A model generated the notes under the pieces. That model saw only the letters and a list, made by a program, of their open reading frames with translations. It did not search any database and was not told where the DNA came from. The position numbers were made by a program, and so were the translations under genes. From positions 2,885,203 through 2,949,202 of the forward strand of contig NZ_CM011002.1 in the NCBI RefSeq assembly GCF_000158095.2: DNA of 64,000 nucleotides, given 5' to 3'. Positions 18,544-28,097 of this stretch are shown piece by piece. Source of the DNA: Roseibium alexandrii DFL-11. GTDB taxonomy: Bacteria > Pseudomonadota > Alphaproteobacteria > Rhizobiales > Stappiaceae. Position 1 is the stretch's first letter; every line of letters starts with the position of its first letter.

Positions 18544-19428
18544 TCAACAAGCGCGCATCTCGGCCTTCGAGGTGCAATAGGCGTCTTGAACGGCTTCCCA
18601 AAGACCGTTGCCCCAAAGCCCGCTGTGGCTGACGCCTTCAACGATCTTGAGTGTCTTCGGTTCGGGCGCCAGCTCGTACAAGCGTTCTCCGTGCGCCACC
18701 GGGATCACCCGGTCCTCCGTTCCGTGCACGATCAGGATCGGGCTTTGAACGTTCCGGATCCGCTCCCGCGTCGGCATTGGATCCTTCATGAGCACGGACA
18801 CCGGCAACCAGGGATATTGCTCGGATGCAATGTCGACCAAAGCTGTATAGGGCGCTTCCAGGACGAGCAATCCGGCATCCGGGCGCTGTTCAGCGACGGC
18901 AGTGGCAACACCTGTCCCCAAGCTCTCACCGTGCAAGATAACCGGTCTGCCAGTTGCCGAAGCCCTGTCAAAATGCTCTAGCGCATCCTGAATGAATGCT
19001 GCCTCGGACGGGGTGCCTTCACTTCCCGGATAGCCGCGATAACTCGGCGCATAGAGCCCGAAGCCACTGTCCAGAACCTGCGCAAAGCGCTTGTGACGCG
19101 TCGACAAATTGCTGGAGTTGCCGTGGAAATAAAGAACGATCGGCGTGTTTTCACGCCCTTCAGACGTCCAGATGGTCACGTTGGTGCCGTCTTGCATTGA
19201 GACCGTTTCCACGGTGACCGTCTCAAGCCCCTTTGCGCCGGGCGTCTCAAGCTCACCCGTCGGGACAAAAACGAAATTCCGCTGATTGAGGTACATGTAG
19301 CCGGCTACAATGCCGTAGGCGATCGCACCAGCGACCAAGACCTTTCTGACGGTCCTGCCAACCCTGCGCACGGTGCCCGTGCCGTCCTGCGCAGGTGGTG
19401 TGCTGTTGTTGCTGTCTTCTGCGGTCAT
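18544..19428 (-). CDS. Membrane-anchored alpha/beta hydrolase (Bem46/ABHD17-like)
   Basis: This 294-residue protein has a hydrophilic N-terminus, one membrane helix near residues 29-46 and a serine-hydrolase domain. The nucleophile is S169 in HGESLG, the acid is in HGTEDRVIP and the base is in GVSHSGLW. The oxyanion region reads YFHGNSSNL. The Asn-in topology places the catalytic domain in the periplasm or on the membrane surface. Substrate is unknown; depalmitoylase and esterase activities are known in this broad family. It lies downstream of mutL on the same strand, 56 bases away. Confidence 0.85.
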   Translation of the reverse strand: MTAEDSNNSTPPAQDGTGTVRRVGRTVRKVLVAGAIAYGIVAGYMYLNQRNFVFVPTGELETPGAKGLETVTVETVSMQDGTNVTIWTSEGRENTPIVLYFHGNSSNLSTRHKRFAQVLDSGFGLYAPSYRGYPGSEGTPSEAAFIQDALEHFDRASATGRPVILHGESLGTGVATAVAEQRPDAGLLVLEAPYTALVDIASEQYPWLPVSVLMKDPMPTRERIRNVQSPILIVHGTEDRVIPVAHGERLYELAPEPKTLKIVEGVSHSGLWGNGLWEAVQDAYCTSKAEMRAC

Positions 19429-19484
19429 TCCAGTCTCCGTACGGCTGCCGATCTCGCCGTACGGGACGGATTTCCCATTGGCTG

Positions 19485-21380
19485 TTACTTGCGGCCGAAA
19501 AGCTTTTCGATATCGCTGAGTTTCAGTTCAACCCAGGTCGGGCGCCCATGGTTGCACTGCCCAGAAAGTGGTGTTGCTTCCATATCGCGCAAGAGGGCAT
19601 CCATTTCTTCCGGCCGCATGCGGCGTCCGGCCCGGACCGAGCCATGGCAGGCCATCGTGGCGGCAACGTGGTCAAGTTTCTCCCGGAGACTGTCGGCGGT
19701 CTCCCATTCGGCCAGTTCATCGGCGAGCGTGCGCACCATGCCCTGAATGTCCATATCACCAAGGATGGCTGGCGTTTCACGAACCGCAATGGCACCCGGC
19801 CCAAAAGCCTCCAGCGACAGGCCGACCTTTTCCAGATCCTCCGCGCGGTCCGCCAGCCGGGCGGCATCTTCTTCCGGCAGGTCGACAACCTCCGGGATTA
19901 AAAGGATCTGCCGGGCAACGTCTTTTTTGGCCAAGGCCTCCTTCAGGCGCTCATAAACAAGCCGTTCGTGCGCTGCATGCTGATCGACGATAACAACGCC
20001 ATCTTCTGTTTGCGCGATGATGTAAGTCTCGTGCACCTGTGCCCGCGCGGCGCCAAGTGGTAGCTCGGTTTTCTCTGAGGCCAGCGGAACATCATGCGCC
20101 CGCGCATCGGCTGAGGGTGTGGCCAAAGCAGAAAAGCCGTTCTGGACCTCTGAAACCCGGTCTTCAGCAAATCCCGGCACAGGATTTGGTGCCGTCTCCA
20201 ATGGCTGAAAAGCCTCCGGCGCCCAGCGCTCCGCTGTTGCCGTTGCACCGAACCCGTGCGCACTTGCCGATACGCTCGCTGCAGAACCGTAAGCGGGAGC
20301 AGTGGCACCGGATGGCCATCCCGGCTGTGGAGATTGTTTTCGAAGCGCATCCAAGGCGACGGCTGCGTTGGACGTCGACGACCGGTGCCCCGCTTGGACC
20401 AGCGCATGTTTGATCGCCCCGACAAGCAGGCCGCGGACCAACTGCGCATCGCGAAAGCGCACATCGGATTTGGCCGGATGGACGTTCACGTCCACCAGTG
20501 CCGGATCCAGATCAATGAAGAGAACCACCACCGGATGACGGTCGCGCGCGAGAACATCTGCATAAGCCCCCCGCAGTCCAGACAGCAGAAGCTTGTCCTT
20601 CACAGGTCGGCCATTGACGAAAAAGAATTGATGCTGGGCATTGCCCCTGTGATGAGTGGGCAAACCAGCATACCCGGTGAGCCGGACCCCTTCCCGCGCC
20701 GCATCAATCTCCATGGCGTTGTCGACGAAATCGGGCCCCAAAATCTGCGCGATCCGGGCCAGATGCGGCTCGTCTCCGCGCGCTGCCGGCCAGGACTGCG
20801 GCTGGCGGTCGGCACCGGACAGTGAAAACCCGATATGCGGATAGGCAAGCGCGATCCGCTTGACGATCTCGGTAATAGCGGCTGCTTCCGCGCGGTCGGA
20901 CTTCAAGAATTTCAGACGGGCCGGTGTTGCGAAGAACAGATCACGGACTTCAACCTGGGTGCCTTTTGAGCGGGCGGCAGGCACAATCGGCTGTTCCTTG
21001 CCGCCTTCCACGGCGATCGCCCAGGCGTGGTCTTCTTCGCCGTGGCGGGTCTGAATGACGAGACGGGCCACGGAGCCAATCGACGGCAACGCCTCCCCCC
21101 GGAACCCGAGCGTGCGGATATCAAACAGGTCATCATCGGAAATCTTGGAGGTGCAGTGACGGCGGATGGCCAGTTTCAGATCGTCCTGCCTCATGCCGGC
21201 CCCGTCATCAGCGACCCGCATCAGCGTTTTGCCGCCCGCAGCGGTAACGATGTCGATTTGCGACGCCCCGGCATCAACGGCGTTTTCAACCAGCTCCTTG
21301 ATCACGCTGGCAGGCCGTTCAATGACCTCGCCGGCGGCAATCTGGTTGATCACCTGTTCGCCAAGTTGCCTGACCTGCAT
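19485..21380 (-). CDS. mutL: DNA mismatch repair protein MutL, endonuclease type
   Basis: This 631-residue protein couples MutS mismatch recognition to strand incision. The N-terminal GHKL ATPase shows [26 protein letters not shown] and DDGAGM. A variable Pro/Ala-rich linker follows. The C-terminal domain has the metal-binding endonuclease motif [12 protein letters not shown] at about residue 466 (pattern DQHAx2Ex4E), plus ACHGSVRAG and QCNHGRPTW near the end. This fits a nicking MutL, as in bacteria without MutH. I start at the ATG at 21378-21380 ([10 protein letters not shown]); the frame is open to 21716 but upstream sequence is not MutL-like and overlaps the divergent HAD gene. Confidence 0.97.
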   Translation of the reverse strand: MQVRQLGEQVINQIAAGEVIERPASVIKELVENAVDAGASQIDIVTAAGGKTLMRVADDGAGMRQDDLKLAIRRHCTSKISDDDLFDIRTLGFRGEALPSIGSVARLVIQTRHGEEDHAWAIAVEGGKEQPIVPAARSKGTQVEVRDLFFATPARLKFLKSDRAEAAAITEIVKRIALAYPHIGFSLSGADRQPQSWPAARGDEPHLARIAQILGPDFVDNAMEIDAAREGVRLTGYAGLPTHHRGNAQHQFFFVNGRPVKDKLLLSGLRGAYADVLARDRHPVVVLFIDLDPALVDVNVHPAKSDVRFRDAQLVRGLLVGAIKHALVQAGHRSSTSNAAVALDALRKQSPQPGWPSGATAPAYGSAASVSASAHGFGATATAERWAPEAFQPLETAPNPVPGFAEDRVSEVQNGFSALATPSADARAHDVPLASEKTELPLGAARAQVHETYIIAQTEDGVVIVDQHAAHERLVYERLKEALAKKDVARQILLIPEVVDLPEEDAARLADRAEDLEKVGLSLEAFGPGAIAVRETPAILGDMDIQGMVRTLADELAEWETADSLREKLDHVAATMACHGSVRAGRRMRPEEMDALLRDMEATPLSGQCNHGRPTWVELKLSDIEKLFGRK

Positions 21381-21492
21381 GAATTGCCCTTTGATTGGTT
21401 CCGTTTGACGCGCGCTTCGGATATGGTCCGCGCCGGATTTACTTCGATTCCGTGCAATCCTATCAGATAATTTCTCATCCGAGTGAGCCGCC

Positions 21493-22368
21493 ATGACCGT
21501 TTCTGCACCGCTTCTTGTTGACGGGCTCCATGCCCTTGCCCCGCAGTACAAGGGCATCTTGTGCGATGTCTGGGGCGTGCTGCACAACGGCGTGTCAGCA
21601 TTCGAGGAGGCACATATCGCATTGCGGCGCTTCCGGGAAGAAACCGGCGGCCATGTGGTTCTGATAACGAATGCCCCGCGGCCAGCAAAATATGTCGCCG
21701 AAATGCTGACGAACATGGGTGTGCCGGAAGAGGCTTACGACAGCATCGTCAGCTCAGGCGATGTCACCCGCGAAGTCCTGGAAGCGCAAGGTTCCAAGAC
21801 GCTGCTGCACATCGGACCGGACCGCGACCAGCCGCTCTATCACAATCTGGAAGCGACCTTCACCAGCGTTGACGAGGATGCAGACGCGATCAGCTGTACG
21901 GGGTTCCGGGATGATGAGACGGAAACACCGGACGATTACCGGGAGCGCCTGGAGAAACTGGCGGGGCGCAACCTTTTGATGATCTGCGCCAACCCAGACA
22001 TCGTTGTGGAGCGGGGCGACCGCTTGGTCTGGTGCGCCGGGGCGCTAGCCCGCCTCTACGAAGACCTCGGCGGCGAAGTTGCCATTCTCGGCAAACCGCA
22101 CGCGCCGATCTATGAGGCAGGTCTGCGGCGCTTGGCCGAGCACGCCGGGACAACAATCGCAAAGGAAGATGTTCTGGCGATCGGCGATGGCCTGCCGACC
22201 GACATTCGCGGCGCGGTGTCCCAGGACATCGACGTTCTGTTCATCACCGCCGGTATTCATGCTTCAGATTTTGGACCGAGCGAAGCCCCGGAAGAGCACC
22301 TGATCCGCAAGCGTCTGATCGAAGAAGGCCTCCGCGCCCGCGCCGCCATCCCGCGGCTATCATGGTGA
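21493..22368 (+). CDS. TIGR01459 family HAD-type hydrolase
   Basis: This 291-residue protein is a class IIA HAD phosphatase of the TIGR01459 group. It shows [10 protein letters not shown] near residue 24, where the usual second Asp is replaced by Trp, a feature I associate with this group. ITNAP follows near residue 56 and the C-terminal GKPHAPIYE and [11 protein letters not shown] motifs near 196-235. Substrate is unknown; related enzymes act on nucleotides or sugar phosphates. It is divergent from mutL. Confidence 0.85.
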   Translation: MTVSAPLLVDGLHALAPQYKGILCDVWGVLHNGVSAFEEAHIALRRFREETGGHVVLITNAPRPAKYVAEMLTNMGVPEEAYDSIVSSGDVTREVLEAQGSKTLLHIGPDRDQPLYHNLEATFTSVDEDADAISCTGFRDDETETPDDYRERLEKLAGRNLLMICANPDIVVERGDRLVWCAGALARLYEDLGGEVAILGKPHAPIYEAGLRRLAEHAGTTIAKEDVLAIGDGLPTDIRGAVSQDIDVLFITAGIHASDFGPSEAPEEHLIRKRLIEEGLRARAAIPRLSW

Positions 22369-22423
22369 GGGGCTAAACAGGGCGGAATTCGGAAACTTGT
22401 TGCGGTATGAATGAATGACCGGC

Positions 22424-22472
22424 CCGCGGGAATGCCGCGGTAGCTAATTTCCGCTCGCGCGGAAACTTAGCT
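22424..22472. repeat. Pair of inverted repeats between convergent genes
   Basis: The first is a perfect 6-bp stem CCGCGG-GGAATG region-CCGCGG (22424-22440). The second pairs AGCTAATTTCCGC (22442-22454) with GCGGAAACTTAGCT (22459-22472), 13 bp with a single bulged C and a TCGC loop. They lie between the HAD gene and the LysR gene, which converge. There is no T-run, so they may be a bidirectional stop or mRNA-protecting structures. Confidence 0.6.
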
Positions 22473-22482
22473 CGTATTTGCC

Positions 22483-23415
22483 TTAGCTATACGTCTCAAT
22501 ATTCGAGCGAACACTCGACACGTCAAAGCGGGAAACCGGAACTGTCCTGCGAAGGTGGTCAGCAAAAGCCGTAACACGTCGCGGCTGTGCTCTTCCTGGC
22601 GGGAACATCATTTGGAGCGGGTTCGGCGGCGGCAAATGCTCAGAGAGCAAAGATACCAAGGCTCCGGATCGAATGTCTTCGGCGACATCCAGCTCGGACT
22701 TTAAAACAATACCGTGTCCTGCCAAGGCCCAGGATCGGATGAGCCAGCCATCGTTGACAACCCGGCTCCCACGAACTGTTACCCGTTTCTTTTTTGATTT
22801 TTTGCCGAACTCCCAAACACTGTCCAAGGTCTCCCCAAAGCGCATGACAAGACAATTATGGTTCATCAGATCTTCAGGGGTTTTCGGGGTGCCATGCCTC
22901 TTCAGATATTCAGGTGCAGCACAGATAAGGCGTTGAAAAGACCCAAGGCTCCGCACCCTCAGGGTGGAATCTGTCACATTGCCAAAACGAACTGCCATGT
23001 CAAATCCTTGACCGACGAGGTCAACGTATCCGTCCGACAAGGATAGTTCGATAGAAACTGCAGGATTTTCTTCGGTGAATGCCGATATCGCCCGTGAGAT
23101 GATGCTGCGGCCCAGATCGACAGGTGCAGAGATGCGGATCAACCCGGAGAGGGTCTCGGCCCCATGACGAATGCGTGTGTCGAGATCCGCAACTTCAATC
23201 AGAACCGCACGTGCACCGTTGACAAGCGTGCGGCCCTCCTCCGTTAAGCTGATGGACCGTGTTGTGCGATTGAACAACACCACGCCGTAATGAGCTTCGA
23301 GTGCAGCCAAGCGTTCGGAGACAGTGGTCGTCGATATTCCGGTTTCGCGGGCAGCTGCCGCGAGACTGCCCTTCTCTGCGATGATCATGAACAATCGAAG
23401 ATTATCGAGAAGCAT
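22483..23415 (-). CDS. LysR-family transcriptional regulator
   Basis: This 310-residue regulator has an N-terminal winged helix (MLLDNLRLFMIIAEKGSLAAAARE, HTH about residues 15-45) and a two-part periplasmic-binding-like ligand domain starting near residue 90. The AARETGISTTTVSERLAALE helix pair is typical of the CrgA/AaeR-like subfamily. I start at ATG 23415, since upstream codons to 23517 do not match the family. It is divergent from the monooxygenase and oxidoreductase operon, with a 101-base spacer that holds palindromes, and probably controls it. Confidence 0.9.
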   Translation of the reverse strand: MLLDNLRLFMIIAEKGSLAAAARETGISTTTVSERLAALEAHYGVVLFNRTTRSISLTEEGRTLVNGARAVLIEVADLDTRIRHGAETLSGLIRISAPVDLGRSIISRAISAFTEENPAVSIELSLSDGYVDLVGQGFDMAVRFGNVTDSTLRVRSLGSFQRLICAAPEYLKRHGTPKTPEDLMNHNCLVMRFGETLDSVWEFGKKSKKKRVTVRGSRVVNDGWLIRSWALAGHGIVLKSELDVAEDIRSGALVSLLSEHLPPPNPLQMMFPPGRAQPRRVTAFADHLRRTVPVSRFDVSSVRSNIETYS

Positions 23416-23425
23416 TAGCCGACAT

Positions 23426-23468
23426 TTCCGGATTATGTTTTCGGAATACGCCTGTTTATCCCGGATAA
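23426..23468. promoter_or_regulatory. Candidate LysR-type operator and palindrome
   Basis: TTCCG-N11-CGGAA lies at 23426-23446 and matches the general T-N11-A form of LysR boxes. A second palindrome TTATCC-C-GGATAA lies at 23456-23468. Both are inside the 101-base spacer between the LysR gene and the monooxygenase gene. Binding by this LysR protein is inferred. Confidence 0.5.
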
Positions 23469-23516
23469 GCGGCCTCGTAAATTGCAGTTTGAGGAATAAA
23501 ACAAAGGATGTTTCCA

Positions 23517-23807
23517 ATGACTAAGCTGACAATTGTCGCCAACATCAAAGCCTACCCGGACAAGATCGGCCTGGTGAAGTCTGAGCTTCTCAAGCTCATC
23601 GACGTCACCCGCGCCGAACAAGGGTGCATCAACTACGACTTACACCAGGACAACGACGATCCAGCGCACTTCATGTTTTATGAGAACTGGGAAAGCCGTG
23701 AGTTGTGGCAGACCCACATGGGTGCGCCACACCTGGCAGCATACATGGAGGCCACGGATGGCGCTGTTGAAGAATTCACGCTCAACGAGATGACCATCAT
23801 CGGCTAA
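23517..23807 (+). CDS. Antibiotic-biosynthesis-monooxygenase-fold protein (putative quinol monooxygenase)
   Basis: This 96-residue protein has the ABM dimeric alpha/beta barrel fold, like YgiN. Its landmarks are the N-terminal ANIKAYPDK and the GCINYDLHQDNDDPAHFMFYENW block near residue 38-60. The family oxidises quinols or similar aromatic compounds without a cofactor. I start at ATG 23517, eight bases after AAAGGA; an ATG at 23508 overlaps that site. It is followed 23 bases later by the oxidoreductase gene, likely one operon. Confidence 0.85.
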   Translation: MTKLTIVANIKAYPDKIGLVKSELLKLIDVTRAEQGCINYDLHQDNDDPAHFMFYENWESRELWQTHMGAPHLAAYMEATDGAVEEFTLNEMTIIG

Positions 23808-23830
23808 GCGCCAGATCAAAGGAGCACGCC

Positions 23831-24844
23831 ATGAAAGCAGTTGGATATCTTGAAACTGGGCCGATTGACCGGCCCGACGCATTGATTGACTTCAAAACTG
23901 AAACGCCAACGGCGTCGGGTCATGACCTCTTGGTGAAGGTCGATGCGATCTCCGTTAATCCAGTAGATACTAAAATCCGCCAGCGGCGTGCACCCACGAA
24001 CGGGAAACCCGGTATCTTGAGCTGGGATGCCGCCGGTGAAGTTGTTGGTTTAGGTGACGCTGTCACAAATTTCTCGATAGGTGATCGTGTCTTCTATGCG
24101 GGTGCGGTGAACCGGCCGGGCGCAAACTCCGAGTTCCACCTGGTGGACGTAAGGATCGTTGGCAAAGCGCCAAGCTCAATACCTACCGATGCAGCCGCCG
24201 CCATGCCGCTGACGAGCCTTACCGCCTACGAAATGCTGTTCGACAGATTGCGGATAAACGAAGCGATCCCTGGCGGCAACAACACGCTTTTGGTCATCGG
24301 CGGAGCGGGTGGTGTGGGGTCCATTACCATCCAGCTGGCTCGTGCTCTTTCAGATATGACAATCATCGCGACCGCTTCGAGACCGGAAACGAAGGCATGG
24401 GTAGAAGAGTTGGGGGCGCATCACGTTATCAGTCACGCCGAGGCCCTCGGGCCGCAGATCGAGGCTCTGCGCGTCGGTACCGTCGATTTCGTGTACTCGA
24501 CGACCCATTCCCATCTTTATTCCGCAGAAGTTTCTGAGATCATGACACCACAGGGCCGGTACGGGCTGATTGACGATCCCGACACCTTCGACATTATGCC
24601 CTTCAAGTCCAAAGCGATCTCGGTCCATTGGGAGTTCATGTTCACACGCCCGATGTTCGGAACAGCTGACATGCAACGCCAGGGAGACATATTGAATGAA
24701 GTTGCGTCCTTAATTGATGCAGGAGCAATCAAATCGACGGTCGCCGAGAGCTTTGGCAAGATCAACGCGGCAAACCTTATGAAGGCCCACGCTTTGCTTG
24801 AAAGCGGAAAATCTAAGGGCAAGATCGTGCTCGAAGGATTCTGA
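23831..24844 (+). CDS. Zinc-type alcohol dehydrogenase family protein (quinone-oxidoreductase-like)
   Basis: This 337-residue medium-chain reductase has the GroES-like start (VDAISVNPVDTKIRQ), the NADP-binding GGAGGVGSITIQLA near residue 157 and the ending KIVLEGF. It resembles YogA-type alcohol dehydrogenase family proteins and lacks the usual structural-zinc Cys cluster. The AAAGGAG site lies well before the ATG. Together with the monooxygenase it probably processes a quinone or an enone compound under LysR control. Confidence 0.85.
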   Translation: MKAVGYLETGPIDRPDALIDFKTETPTASGHDLLVKVDAISVNPVDTKIRQRRAPTNGKPGILSWDAAGEVVGLGDAVTNFSIGDRVFYAGAVNRPGANSEFHLVDVRIVGKAPSSIPTDAAAAMPLTSLTAYEMLFDRLRINEAIPGGNNTLLVIGGAGGVGSITIQLARALSDMTIIATASRPETKAWVEELGAHHVISHAEALGPQIEALRVGTVDFVYSTTHSHLYSAEVSEIMTPQGRYGLIDDPDTFDIMPFKSKAISVHWEFMFTRPMFGTADMQRQGDILNEVASLIDAGAIKSTVAESFGKINAANLMKAHALLESGKSKGKIVLEGF

Positions 24845-24925
24845 GAGGCCTAACCGGCATTTCGCTCGACACTCTCATCCAAGCAGCAGACTCATTTTCG
24901 CCCTGGCAAGTTTCTGATGGAACAA

Positions 24926-24959
24926 CAAAAAGGCCGCCCGAGGGAGCGGCCTTTTTTTC
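24926..24959. terminator. Bidirectional rho-independent terminator
   Basis: AAAAAGGCCGC pairs with GCGGCCTTTTTTT around an eight-base loop. A-run and T-run flank both sides, so it can end both the oxidoreductase gene and cheZ, which converge. Confidence 0.88.
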
Positions 24960-24979
24960 AATTCTGTGCCCGGCGATGA

Positions 24980-25681
24980 TCAGTCGAACAGTTTGTCGAT
25001 GTCTGCCTGGCTGTCACCGAGAAGGGCGTCGATGTCATTTTGAGAAACGCCTTCGCCGGAGTGCTGCGGCCCGTGGAGGATCAGCTCCCGCTTGCGGCGC
25101 TCTTCATCGGTTTCTTCCGTCTCGGCTTCAAAATCGGCCGGGATCCGCAATTGTTCAATGAAGGATGTCACCCGTTCATCAATGAAGCGGAGGGTATGGA
25201 CCACCTTTGAAATACGCTGACCGGTAATATCCTGAAAGGTGCACGCTTCGAAGATGCCGATCATCTTGTTGCTGACAAGGTCCTGGTAGGCCTCAGCGTC
25301 ACTCGGATCCGCAGCCATGATTTCTTCGGCAGCTTCCATGATGGTGTTGGTCGCGTTTTCAGTCGCCTCAACGATGGCGTCGAGTTCGCGGCCGGCATCC
25401 GGGATCTTGTTGCCGGTCATATCATTGGCACGAAGCGCGGAAATCTCCTGCTTCATGCGTGTGATTTCTCTCGCGATCATTGTCAGCTCTTCCGTGACAG
25501 CCGGCTGAACCGTCGACAGAAAGTCGTGCATTGACCCGGACATCACTTCGGCAAGATGCATCACATCGTTTAGAGAAACTTCCCCGTCCCGGGTCTTGTT
25601 TTGTTCCAGGAAATCGATGATTTGCGCGACATTTTCTTGTTTTATTTTGGCCATGAGATCCAGCCTTTCAATGGTGTCCAT
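24980..25681 (-). CDS. cheZ: Chemotaxis protein phosphatase CheZ
   Basis: This 233-residue protein is a CheZ-type phosphatase that speeds dephosphorylation of CheY-P. The active-site helix reads CTFQDITGQRISKVV, with the two key residues at about D151 and Q155. The flanking helices are long and amphipathic, and the C-terminus SQNDIDALLGDSQADIDKLFD is the CheY-binding tail. An internal ATG ten codons in is an alternative start. It lies downstream of cheY on the same strand with a 184-base gap and is away from the main chemotaxis operon. Confidence 0.92.
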   Translation of the reverse strand: MDTIERLDLMAKIKQENVAQIIDFLEQNKTRDGEVSLNDVMHLAEVMSGSMHDFLSTVQPAVTEELTMIAREITRMKQEISALRANDMTGNKIPDAGRELDAIVEATENATNTIMEAAEEIMAADPSDAEAYQDLVSNKMIGIFEACTFQDITGQRISKVVHTLRFIDERVTSFIEQLRIPADFEAETEETDEERRKRELILHGPQHSGEGVSQNDIDALLGDSQADIDKLFD

Positions 25682-25865
25682 TGCTTAACCGCCGCCTCCA
25701 AACAGCAGATGCCGAGCACTGAGAGATCGGCTATAAAACTTTTTTGGCGCACTCGTCCGGCAACAGCCTGCCTGCCCAGCCCGACTGCTTAACTTGAAAA
25801 AGAATGCCGGCAAGGGCGGAGAAGGAGACGTACACGTACACCGGTCTCCGCCAAGCCAAAGTGTT

Positions 25866-26249
25866 TTAGTCGGAGAAGACAGCCTCAATTTTCCCTTTCA
25901 ATGTCTGCGCATTGAACGGCTTCACGATGTAGTTGTTTACACCGGCTTTTTTTGCTGCAATCACGTTTTCGGTCTTGGATTCAGCTGTCACCATGATGAA
26001 CGGTGTTTTGCTGAGGGAACCATCGGCGCGAACCTGCTTCAGCAGTTCGTAACCGGTCATCGGCTCCATGTTCCAGTCCGAGATCACAAGACCATAGCGG
26101 CGCTGCTTCATTTTTTCCAAGGCTTCGGTGCCGTCCGCAGCGTCGTCAATGTCTTCGAAACCGAGCTGTTTCAGAAGGTTGCGAATGATGCGAATCATCG
26201 TCTTGTAGTCATCGACCACGAGGACCGGCATCTGAAGATCAAGGGCCAT
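25866..26249 (-). CDS. cheY: Single-domain response regulator CheY
   Basis: This 127-residue receiver domain has all key residues: D13 and D14 for Mg, phosphoacceptor D58 in SDWNMEPM, T88 and K110 in YIVKPF. It is a stand-alone CheY that should bind the flagellar motor switch when phosphorylated. It is followed on the same strand by cheZ, which makes the pair a self-contained signal output and off-switch. Confidence 0.95.
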   Translation of the reverse strand: MALDLQMPVLVVDDYKTMIRIIRNLLKQLGFEDIDDAADGTEALEKMKQRRYGLVISDWNMEPMTGYELLKQVRADGSLSKTPFIMVTAESKTENVIAAKKAGVNNYIVKPFNAQTLKGKIEAVFSD

Positions 26250-26502
26250 TGTCTACTCCATACTGTCAAGGTGCGCGGCCCCTGGCCGTGGGCCGTTGGA
26301 AACGCGTTATGACTTCGAAGGAGAGCGACACATTTATTTGTGTCCTCACCTCCCCACACTCAACGCAAATTAACGGGAGCACCTGAAAAGACCGTTAATA
26401 ACAGACACTTTTTTTCTTCACCGAAAGCATAATTGTCAGAATTCCCGGGCGCGCTTAGCGTCCAACGCACAAAAAAACGGAAGATACAGGGCCAAAAACA
26501 TC

Positions 26503-26949
26503 ATGCTGGAATTGCAAAAACTCTGTTTTGAAGATCTCACCGTCGGCATGACGGAAGAACTCGTAAAACATGTCAGTTCCTCCGACGTGGTGGGCTTTGC
26601 CGAAGTTTCCGGCGACAGAAATCCGATCCATCTGTCGGAGCATTTTGCAGCCAGAACGCCGTTCAAAACGCGGATCGCGCACGGCCTTTATACCGCAAGC
26701 CTGATTTCCGCTGTTCTTGGCACCCGCCTGCCCGGACCTGGCGCGATCTACTTGTCGCAGACCTTGAATTTCAAGGCACCGGTAAAGATCGGCGATGATG
26801 TGACGGTGACGGTGCGCGTCGAAGAACTGATGGAGCGCGGCAACAGGGCCCGGCTGTCCTGCATTTGCAGTGTCGACGACACCGTGGTGCTTGAGGGCGA
26901 AGCCTTGGTCAAGGTCCCGAGCAAGACCGAAGACCGCTCCCGGCTTTGA
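26503..26949 (+). CDS. MaoC-like (R)-enoyl-CoA hydratase
   Basis: This 148-residue hot-dog-fold hydratase resembles PhaJ. The active-site segment reads GDRNPIHL near residue 37-44, with the Asp and His of the hydratase-2 dyad, and the common FKTRIAHGL segment follows. Such enzymes hydrate 2-enoyl-CoA to (R)-3-hydroxyacyl-CoA, feeding polyhydroxyalkanoate synthesis or fatty-acid breakdown. It is alone on the plus strand, upstream of ribF. Confidence 0.88.
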   Translation: MLELQKLCFEDLTVGMTEELVKHVSSSDVVGFAEVSGDRNPIHLSEHFAARTPFKTRIAHGLYTASLISAVLGTRLPGPGAIYLSQTLNFKAPVKIGDDVTVTVRVEELMERGNRARLSCICSVDDTVVLEGEALVKVPSKTEDRSRL

Positions 26950-27098
26950 TCTGATCAAACCCAGTTCAATTTCATCATGGGAGCAGCTTGACCTTTTTTG
27001 GTGTTGGCGGCACGTTCCACGCGGCTTGGAACCGGCAGGATTTTCTTGTCTGCTCCGGAACGCCAGAACGAACGCCACCTTGCGCATAGGTCAGTTGC

Positions 27099-28097
27099 AT
27101 GAATCGCACCCCATCCTCTGAATTTCAAATCGCCGAATCACTGGAGAGTTTTCCTGCCAGTCTCAAGGGCGGTGTGGTTGCGATTGGCAATTTTGATGGC
27201 GTGCACCGTGGTCACCGGGCCGTTCTTGACGCTGCCCTCGGACTTGGCCGCGGAACGCATCACCCGGTCTTCGCAATGAGTTTCGAACCACATCCGCGAA
27301 CCGTGTTCAATCCGGCCAAGCCCGTGTTTCGGCTGACCCCACCGCCGCTCAAGACCGAAATGTTGCGCGTCTGCGGTCTTGATGGCGCGCTGATCCTGCC
27401 GTTTACAAAAGACTTCGCAGCTGTTGATGCCAACGCGTTCGTTCAAGACATTCTGATCGACACGCTCGGCATTTCCCATGCCGTTACCGGTTACGACTTT
27501 CACTTCGGCCGCGCCCGCCAGGGCACACCGGATTACTTGCGCGCGGCCGGAGCCCAGCACGGCTTTGGCGTCACAATCGTCCAGCGCGAAGAAGACGAGA
27601 ATGCTGACGTGATTTCGTCCTCGCGCATCCGGGACAACCTTGCGACCGGCGACATGGCCGAAGCGAATGCCCTCCTCGGCTACCGGTGGTTTTTCGAATC
27701 GCAAGTTCAGCATGGCGACAAAAGGGGCCGGGATCTCGGCTACCCAACCGCAAATCTTCGGATGCCCGAAGATTGTCCGCTGCTGCAAGGCATCTATGCG
27801 GTCAAGGTCAAGGTCGGGGAAAACTGGTATGGCGGCGTTGCCAGTTATGGAAGACGGCCGACGTTCGACAACGGGGCAGCCCTGTTTGAAGTCTACCTGT
27901 TCGACTTCAAAGGTGACCTCTATGGCAAGACCTTGCGGGTGCACGTGGTCTCTTATCTTCGAGGTGAGGCAAAATTCGACAACGCCGAAGCGCTGATCAG
28001 CCAGATGGACCGGGACAGTGAAGAAGCGCGCGCGGCCCTGGCATCACTGCAGCCCTTGTCCGAAATCGATCTGAAACTCTTGGACTTCGCATCGTGA
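27099..28097 (+). CDS. ribF: Bifunctional riboflavin kinase / FAD synthetase
   Basis: This 332-residue enzyme makes FMN and then FAD from riboflavin. The N-terminal nucleotidyltransferase shows AIGNFDGVHRGHRAVLDAA near residue 28, and the C-terminal kinase domain shows RGRDLGYPTANL-like GRDLGYPTANLRM near residue 210 and GIYAVKV near 232. Its stop overlaps the GTG start of the downstream transporter by four bases, so the two are coupled. No FMN riboswitch is visible upstream. Confidence 0.96.
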   Translation: MNRTPSSEFQIAESLESFPASLKGGVVAIGNFDGVHRGHRAVLDAALGLGRGTHHPVFAMSFEPHPRTVFNPAKPVFRLTPPPLKTEMLRVCGLDGALILPFTKDFAAVDANAFVQDILIDTLGISHAVTGYDFHFGRARQGTPDYLRAAGAQHGFGVTIVQREEDENADVISSSRIRDNLATGDMAEANALLGYRWFFESQVQHGDKRGRDLGYPTANLRMPEDCPLLQGIYAVKVKVGENWYGGVASYGRRPTFDNGAALFEVYLFDFKGDLYGKTLRVHVVSYLRGEAKFDNAEALISQMDRDSEEARAALASLQPLSEIDLKLLDFAS

